Source: an uncultured Butyricicoccus sp.
Lineage (GTDB): Bacteria > Bacillota > Clostridia > Oscillospirales > Butyricicoccaceae
Reading direction: 5' to 3'
DNA: 9,674 nt
Assembly (NCBI GenBank): GCA_910584935.1
Contig: CAJUDU010000082.1
Location: 1-9,674, forward strand
Shown here piece after piece: positions 6,613-9,674 of this stretch. Every line of letters begins with the position of its first letter. Positions within the stretch are counted from its first letter, which is position 1. The notes beneath the pieces were generated by a model. That model was not told where the DNA came from and searched no databases. It was given only the letters and a program-made list of their open reading frames with translations. The translations under genes were made by a program, and so were the position numbers.

Positions 6613-6635
6613 TGGTTTCCTTTTTGCGAGAGTTG

Positions 6636-6644
6636 TGATAGAAT
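6636..6644 (+). promoter_or_regulatory. Extended -10 promoter upstream of the acyltransferase-like gene
   Basis: The sequence TGATAGAAT is a TG-N-TAGAAT extended -10 element. TTTCCT lies 17 bp upstream as a poor -35. A start near 6651 would leave about 55 nt of leader with the strong ribosome binding site AGGGGGGA at 6693-6700. That argues for the ATG at 6707 rather than the in-frame ATG at 6656. Confidence 0.5.
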
Positions 6645-6706
6645 AGAAAAACAACATGAAAAGGCTATGCACATACAAAATATTTTCTGGACAGGGGGGA
6701 TTTTCT

Positions 6707-7480
6707 ATGCCTGTGATACAGGGGAAACCGCCTGTGACCACAGAATGGGCGCATATATCCAGCCGCTTTACGGGGTTGGATACTTTGCGTGGATTTACGC
6801 TGATTTCTATGATACTTTATCATATATGTTACAACTTGGTTTATATTTTTCATATCCCATTACCATGGTATCATACGATTGGCGCACATTTGTGGCAATT
6901 ATCCATTTGCTGTACATTTCTATTGCTTGCTGGGGTATGCACGCATTTTACACGGCGACCGGTGCAGCGGGCATTACGTATTGGCGCAGCCGCACTGGCT
7001 GTAACAATCGTAACATATATTTTTATGCCAAGGGAACTGATTGTATTTGGCATTTTGCATTGCATGACATGGTGCTTGTTTTCTTATGCGGCGCTTGAAA
7101 AGCTTTTACGGCGTGTACCGCCGAAATTTGGGCTGATATGCAGCGTTTTATTGTTTTTTGCAACATTTCATGTGCCACAAAAATATCTGTTATATCAGCC
7201 ATTTGCAATCCCGCTGCCACAGCAATGGTATTTGTCTTATTGGCTATCGATTTTTGGTTTTATTTCACCAGATTTCTTTTCCGCAGATTATTTTCCCATA
7301 TTCCCATACATATTTTTGTTTTTTGCAGGGCATTTTCTTGGATATCAGCTGTACCGGCTTCCAAAAGGCATCAAAGATTTTTCAATTCGTCCACTGGAAT
7401 TTTTAGGACGGCATAGTTTGTTGGTTTATTTATTGCATCAGCCGGTTGTATATGGGATTATGTTGTTTGTTTTCCCGTAA
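6707..7480 (+). CDS. DUF1624 / HGSNAT-like membrane acyltransferase-family protein
   Basis: This is a polytopic membrane protein of 257 residues from the chosen start, with seven or more hydrophobic segments (for example near 30-50, 62-78, 93-107, 111-130, 141-155, 176-188, 196-214 and 238-255). The opening RFTGLDTLRGFTLISMILYH, then LWQLSICCTFLLLAGVC, the FGILHC block (His 118) and the closing FLGRHSLLVYLLHQP (His 244) match the bacterial family annotated heparan-alpha-glucosaminide N-acetyltransferase catalytic domain (DUF1624). Members are thought to move acetyl groups across the membrane onto sugars. The true substrate in Clostridia is not known and cannot be read from the sequence. It follows hydF by 94 bp but has its own promoter, so a role in hydrogenase assembly is unlikely. 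The longer frame to 6656 lacks a ribosome binding site. Confidence 0.82.
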   Translation: MPVIQGKPPVTTEWAHISSRFTGLDTLRGFTLISMILYHICYNLVYIFHIPLPWYHTIGAHLWQLSICCTFLLLAGVCTHFTRRPVQRALRIGAAALAVTIVTYIFMPRELIVFGILHCMTWCLFSYAALEKLLRRVPPKFGLICSVLLFFATFHVPQKYLLYQPFAIPLPQQWYLSYWLSIFGFISPDFFSADYFPIFPYIFLFFAGHFLGYQLYRLPKGIKDFSIRPLEFLGRHSLLVYLLHQPVVYGIMLFVFP

Positions 7481-7514
7481 GGCTTTTTGTCAGAAAACGT
7501 AACACAAATGACTC

Positions 7515-7543
7515 TTTACAATTATTTTAACTTGTGATATCAT
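7515..7543 (+). promoter_or_regulatory. Sigma-A promoter of smpB
   Basis: TTTACA at 7515-7520 and TATCAT at 7538-7543 are separated by 17 bp. A TG one base before the -10 makes it an extended -10 as well. The smpB ribosome binding site AAGGAAAGGAG (7550-7560) follows at once, so the leader is only about 20 nt long. Confidence 0.75.
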
Positions 7544-7567
7544 CTTATAAAGGAAAGGAGTCTTGTC

Positions 7568-8035
7568 ATGGCAAACAAAACTGGCACAAAGCAAGTCACG
7601 GCAAATAAAAAAGCATGGCATGACTACTTTGTTGAAGAAAAACTGGAGGCTGGCATTGAACTTGCTGGCACAGAGGTCAAATCTATCCGATTGGGACAGG
7701 TTGGGCTGAAAGATTCTTATTGTACTTTTCAAGATGGTGAAATTTTTGTACGTGGTATGCACATCAGTCCTTATGAAAAAGGGAATATTTTTAATAAAGA
7801 CCCATTGCGAGTACGCAGGCTGTTGCTGCATAAAAAAGAGATTATGCGTTTATTTGGAAAGACCAAACAGGATGGGTATACAATTATTCCACTCAGCGTA
7901 TATTTCCGCAATTCCCATGTGAAGTTGGAACTTGGGCTTTGCAAAGGCAAAAAACTGCATGATAAACGTGACAGCATGGCAAAACGCGATGCAAAACGTG
8001 AAATGGATCGAGCAATAAAAGAACGCAACCGATAA
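7568..8035 (+). CDS. smpB: SsrA-binding protein SmpB
   Basis: SmpB binds the tRNA-like domain of tmRNA and brings it into the empty A site of stalled ribosomes, so that the nascent chain is tagged and the ribosome released. The 155-residue product is of normal length. It shows the family sequence throughout: NKKAWHDYFVEEKLEAGIEL, GTEVKSIRLGQVGLKDSYC, VRGMHISPYEKGN, DPLRVRRLLLHKKEI, the PLSVYFRNSHVKLELGLCKG strand, and the basic tail KLHDKRDSMAKRDAKREMDRAIK that becomes helical in the decoding centre. The ribosome binding site is strong, seven bases before the ATG. Its RNA partner ssrA lies about 630 bp downstream on the same strand, with one gene between. No rnr is seen upstream, where many Firmicutes have it. 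Confidence 0.97.
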   Translation: MANKTGTKQVTANKKAWHDYFVEEKLEAGIELAGTEVKSIRLGQVGLKDSYCTFQDGEIFVRGMHISPYEKGNIFNKDPLRVRRLLLHKKEIMRLFGKTKQDGYTIIPLSVYFRNSHVKLELGLCKGKKLHDKRDSMAKRDAKREMDRAIKERNR

Positions 8036-8079
8036 TAAACAAAGCTGATTAGGCGATAAAATTGGGAAGCAGGAAAAAC

Positions 8080-8628
8080 ATGAAAAAAGCATTACTGATT
8101 ATTGATGTGCAAAATGACTATTTTCCGGATGGGAAATGTCCATTATATCAACCAGAAGAAGCGTTGCATGCCATTAAAAAAATGTTAGAACATTTTAGAA
8201 TGAAGAATTTTCCTGTCTTTTATATTCAGCATATCGCTAACAATGTAGCAACTTTTTTTATCCCAGAAACAGATGGTGTGCAGATTCATAAGGATATTCA
8301 ACCATTAGATACAGAAACTGTGATTGTGAAACATTATCCAAACAGCTTTTATGAAACTGAATTACAGGATAAATTGAGAGAAAAAGAAGTCACAGATTTA
8401 GTTGTTTGTGGTATGATGACACATATGTGCGTTGATACAACCGTAAGAGCTGCTAAAGATTATGGGTATAAGGTAACACTAATATCTGATGGATGTGCAA
8501 CAAAAGCGTTAACGTGGAATAGTGTAAATATTCCAGCAAATACGGTTCAAAATGTATACTTGGCTTCATTAAATCAGAAATTTACTGATATTGTAACAAG
8601 CACAGCATTTTTTGAAAACGGATTATGA
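8080..8628 (+). CDS. Isochorismatase-family cysteine hydrolase
   Basis: This 182-residue single-domain protein has the isochorismatase-like alpha/beta hydrolase fold. The catalytic triad of the family is visible: Asp9 in ALLIIDVQNDYF, Lys84 in VIVKHYPNSFYET, and Cys117 in VVCGMMTHMCVDTTVRAA. The cis-peptide-type VCGMMTHMCVD block and the late LISDGCATK block are also standard. Relatives hydrolyse nicotinamide, ureidoacrylate, N-carbamoylsarcosine or isochorismate. I see no extra motif that picks one, and the metal-site pattern of nicotinamidases is not obvious. ATG 8080 is preceded by AGGA; an upstream TTG at 8062 is less likely. It lies between smpB and ssrA with 44 bp to smpB. The gene is markedly more AT-rich than the hyd and spo genes, which suggests later acquisition. 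Confidence 0.88.
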   Translation: MKKALLIIDVQNDYFPDGKCPLYQPEEALHAIKKMLEHFRMKNFPVFYIQHIANNVATFFIPETDGVQIHKDIQPLDTETVIVKHYPNSFYETELQDKLREKEVTDLVVCGMMTHMCVDTTVRAAKDYGYKVTLISDGCATKALTWNSVNIPANTVQNVYLASLNQKFTDIVTSTAFFENGL

Positions 8629-8666
8629 TTATTTTAATCAAAAGTAAAAAATTTCCTTTATTTTAT

Positions 8667-9023
8667 GGGGACGTACCGGCTTCGACGGGGGTGTTGAAGC
8701 AGGAAAAGCGGGCGGAAGTGAGGACGCTTCCTTAAAAGCCTCAACTTGTTTATAAATTAAACAACAACGATTATTCTTTACAGGCTGCCTAATTAAGGCT
8801 AGCCCGTCCTGCCTGAGAGGACCACGGCTTAGGGTCAGGGCGTCGATTTTGTGGTGAACGTGTATAGGTTAAGAGTTGCGCCTGTCATGTAAAATGACTC
8901 TACTAAAGCAGTAAGCTTGTTTGTCAGCGTACTGTGGAGGGAATGATAAATGACAATCTGCGCCCGGAGAAATTCCTGTGGGGATGCTTTCGGACAGGGG
9001 TTCAACTCCCCTCGTCTCCACCA
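8667..9023 (+). ncRNA. ssrA: Transfer-messenger RNA (tmRNA)
   Basis: The 5' end GGGGACGTACCGGCTTCGAC is the conserved tmRNA start, and the 3' end has the T-arm GGTTCAACTCCCC followed by GTCTCC-A-CCA. GGGGAC and GTCTCC form the acceptor stem and the CCA is encoded. The length of 357 nt is normal. The tag frame ends NNNDYSLQAA at codons 8760-8789 with TAA at 8790-8792. The resume codon is not certain, since no Ala or Gly codon stands just before the Asn run; it may be the AAA at 8754 or TTA at 8757. GC-rich pseudoknot sequence follows the tag (about 8795-8850). The RNA acts with SmpB to rescue stalled ribosomes. DNA of different composition begins directly at its 3' end. Confidence 0.97.
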
Positions 9024-9026
9024 GAT

Positions 9027-9049
9027 GGAAGGTATACAAGTACCATTCC
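9027..9049 (+). other. Small hairpin abutting the tmRNA 3' end
   Basis: GGAAGGTA (9027-9034) pairs with TACC-A-TTCC (9041-9049, bulged A) around TACAAG. It starts three bases after the tmRNA CCA. It has no T run, so it is not a good intrinsic terminator. It could be a degraded one or part of an integration junction. Confidence 0.35.
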
Positions 9050-9065
9050 GAAAGTTCTGACTGTC

Positions 9066-9350
9066 ATGCCAGGCGGCCTGTTCGGTGTCGTAGCCACATT
9101 GGAAGACTACGATGCCGAACAGCGAGCTTTAAGCCATAAGGCTACCTATGCGGAGATCAAGGCGTGGGGTTCCGCCGAATACCATGAGGCCGTCACCAAC
9201 CTGGATATATCCCGTGCACGGAAGCGGTGCGGACTCGCCCAGGATGAATACAAGGGGCGGCCGCCGTCCGGCAAGTATTACGAGCCGAAGCCCCGGAAGC
9301 ATAAGGAGGACATGGTCATCGAGGCGTTCCGGCACTTTGGTATGATCTGA
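9066..9350 (+). CDS. Small mobile-element-type domain protein, probably 5'-truncated
   Basis: The open frame runs unbroken from inside the tmRNA. The first ATG after the tmRNA is at 9066 and has no ribosome binding site, and conserved-looking residues (IPKVLTV) precede it, so the true start may be lost. From 9066 it would be 94 residues: MPGGLFGVVATLEDYDAEQR, then KATYAEIKAWGSAEYHEAVT, LDISRARKRCGLAQ, and the ending EDMVIEAFRHFGMI. From memory this resembles a short domain found alone, or at the C-terminus of TrmA-like RNA methyltransferases, in conjugative elements of Clostridia (the ATYxEIKxY ... KEEAIxxALRHFGMI pattern). Its function is unknown; a small winged-helix-like role is only a guess. 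The GC-rich codon use differs sharply from smpB and the hydrolase upstream, which supports foreign origin. I am sure of the frame, less of its being functional. Confidence 0.5.
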   Translation: MPGGLFGVVATLEDYDAEQRALSHKATYAEIKAWGSAEYHEAVTNLDISRARKRCGLAQDEYKGRPPSGKYYEPKPRKHKEDMVIEAFRHFGMI

Positions 9351-9382
9351 ACATTGACGTCGTAAGGCAAAGTAAAATTGAC

Positions 9383-9405
9383 CTGCCCGCCGCCGCTGCG
9401 GGCAG
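9383..9405. repeat. GC-rich perfect hairpin
   Basis: CTGCCCGC (9383-9390) and GCGGGCAG (9398-9405) form a perfect 8-bp inverted repeat around a 7-nt loop. No T run follows on either strand, so it is not a typical terminator. It lies just after the small ORF and could be a protein-binding or RNA 3'-end structure. Confidence 0.5.
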
Positions 9406-9409
9406 TATG

Positions 9410-9460
9410 GAACACGGAACGCTCCCCTTCCAGAGGGACGGCCCGTGTTCATTTTTATTT
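9410..9460 (+). terminator. Rho-independent terminator after the small ORF
   Basis: GAACACGG (9410-9417) pairs perfectly with CCGTGTTC (9443-9450), with a further internal TCCC/GGGA pairing, and the stem is followed by ATTTTTATTT. It would end transcription from the small ORF and possibly from ssrA, which has no nearer terminator. Confidence 0.75.
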
Positions 9461-9619
9461 GTCGGACAACTCTTGAGAGGCTACAGGAGCCGCGTAGCGC
9501 CCATGAGGTATCTGTCATGGCCGGAAGGGGTGGACGGCTCTCAGAGGACCCGCAGGTGGCCTGCAGGACGCCGGGACGGGTGCCATCCTGGCTGTGCTCG
9601 CCCTCACGCCGTTCTTGGT
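9461..9619. other. GC-rich stretch without a recognised gene
   Basis: A frame starting at 9407 or at the ATG near 9511 stays open to 9658, but it reads as a low-complexity Arg/Gly/Pro-rich string with no ribosome binding site. Another frame holds a short hydrophobic run GAILAVLALTPFLVLE near 9580-9627 without a start. I see nothing supportable here. It may be a shard of the same mobile DNA. Confidence 0.4.
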
Positions 9620-9620
9620 C

Positions 9621-9674
9621 TTAGAGCCTATCCCAAAATAAAAGAATCTGTGGTATAATACCAAAGGGTGATAA
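9621..9674 (+). mobile_element. Probable left end of an insertion sequence with outward gene promoter
   Basis: Composition switches back to AT-rich at TTAGAGCCTATCCCAAAATA, which resembles IS terminal inverted repeats that begin GAGCCTATCCC or similar. An extended -10 TGGTATAAT (9651-9659) and a purine-rich AAAGGGTG (9664-9671), placed like a ribosome binding site, follow. A reading frame would thus begin just past the window edge. The family (IS5- or IS1182-like by memory of such ends) cannot be proven from one end. Confidence 0.4.

Noticed and set aside
6656..6706. Upstream start for the DUF1624-like protein
   Set aside because: It lies within about five bases of the likely transcription start and lacks a ribosome binding site, while the ATG at 6707 has AGGGGGGA at good spacing.
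8626..8640. Perfect TGATTA-TTT-TAATCA inverted repeat over the hydrolase stop codon
   Set aside because: It is an AT-only short stem with a 3-nt loop and no proper T run, too weak to call a terminator or operator; it may be chance in AT-rich DNA.
9129..9518. Minus-strand open frame of 129 residues at the right end
   Set aside because: It covers the opposite strand of the small ORF and a terminator hairpin; GC-rich DNA gives long chance frames, and there is no motif.
9407..9658. Plus-strand open frame of 83 residues
   Set aside because: It starts inside the terminator stem, reads as low-complexity Arg/Gly/Pro sequence, and ends inside the apparent IS end.
1..9674. CRISPR array or tRNA genes
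   Set aside because: I found no regularly spaced direct repeats and no cloverleaf sequence other than the tRNA-like part of the tmRNA.

Overview
The window looks like chromosome from an anaerobic, endospore-forming Clostridia member, probably Oscillospiraceae/Ruminococcaceae-like. This rests on a spoIIGA-sigE sporulation pair, a complete HydE/HydG/HydF set for [FeFe]-hydrogenase maturation, and smpB close to ssrA. The species is inferred only from gene content and composition.

Layout. Positions 1-808 hold mobile-element debris. The 3' end of a group II intron (domain VI with a bulged branch-point A) lies at the left edge, followed by a strong bidirectional terminator and a decayed, frameshifted IS3-family transposase remnant. 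Positions 809-2375 (minus strand) carry spoIIGA and sigE, the protease and the pro-sigma factor of the mother-cell sporulation programme. They are read from a promoter whose 22-bp -35/-10 spacing is like that of the Spo0A-activated spoIIG promoter of Bacillus. Positions 2376-2714 are a divergent control region. On the plus strand it has a textbook sigma-A promoter, a structured leader RNA and an intrinsic terminator placed just before the hydrogenase-maturation operon. One strand of the leader's basal helix can instead pair with the terminator's 5' arm, which is the logic of a terminating riboswitch or attenuator. I could not assign this RNA to a known family.

Positions 2715-6612 are a tight operon: a TM1266-type small regulator, hydE, hydG and hydF. 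HydG makes CO and cyanide from tyrosine, HydE works on the dithiolate-bridge/iron synthon, and HydF is the GTPase scaffold that delivers the [2Fe] subcluster to HydA. HydA is not in the window. Positions 6707-7480 encode a membrane protein of the DUF1624/HGSNAT-like acyltransferase family with its own extended -10 promoter. Positions 7568-9023 hold the trans-translation pair smpB and ssrA (tmRNA), separated by an AT-rich isochorismatase-fold cysteine hydrolase.

Immediately after the tmRNA 3' CCA, base composition jumps to GC-rich. A start-less or truncated small ORF of a kind I associate with mobile elements follows, then hairpins, and finally what looks like the left end of another insertion sequence with a palindromic promoter running off the window. 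The tmRNA 3' end is a classic integration site, so the right edge is probably foreign DNA. The best candidate for an undescribed system is the hyd leader RNA switch at about 2575-2703.
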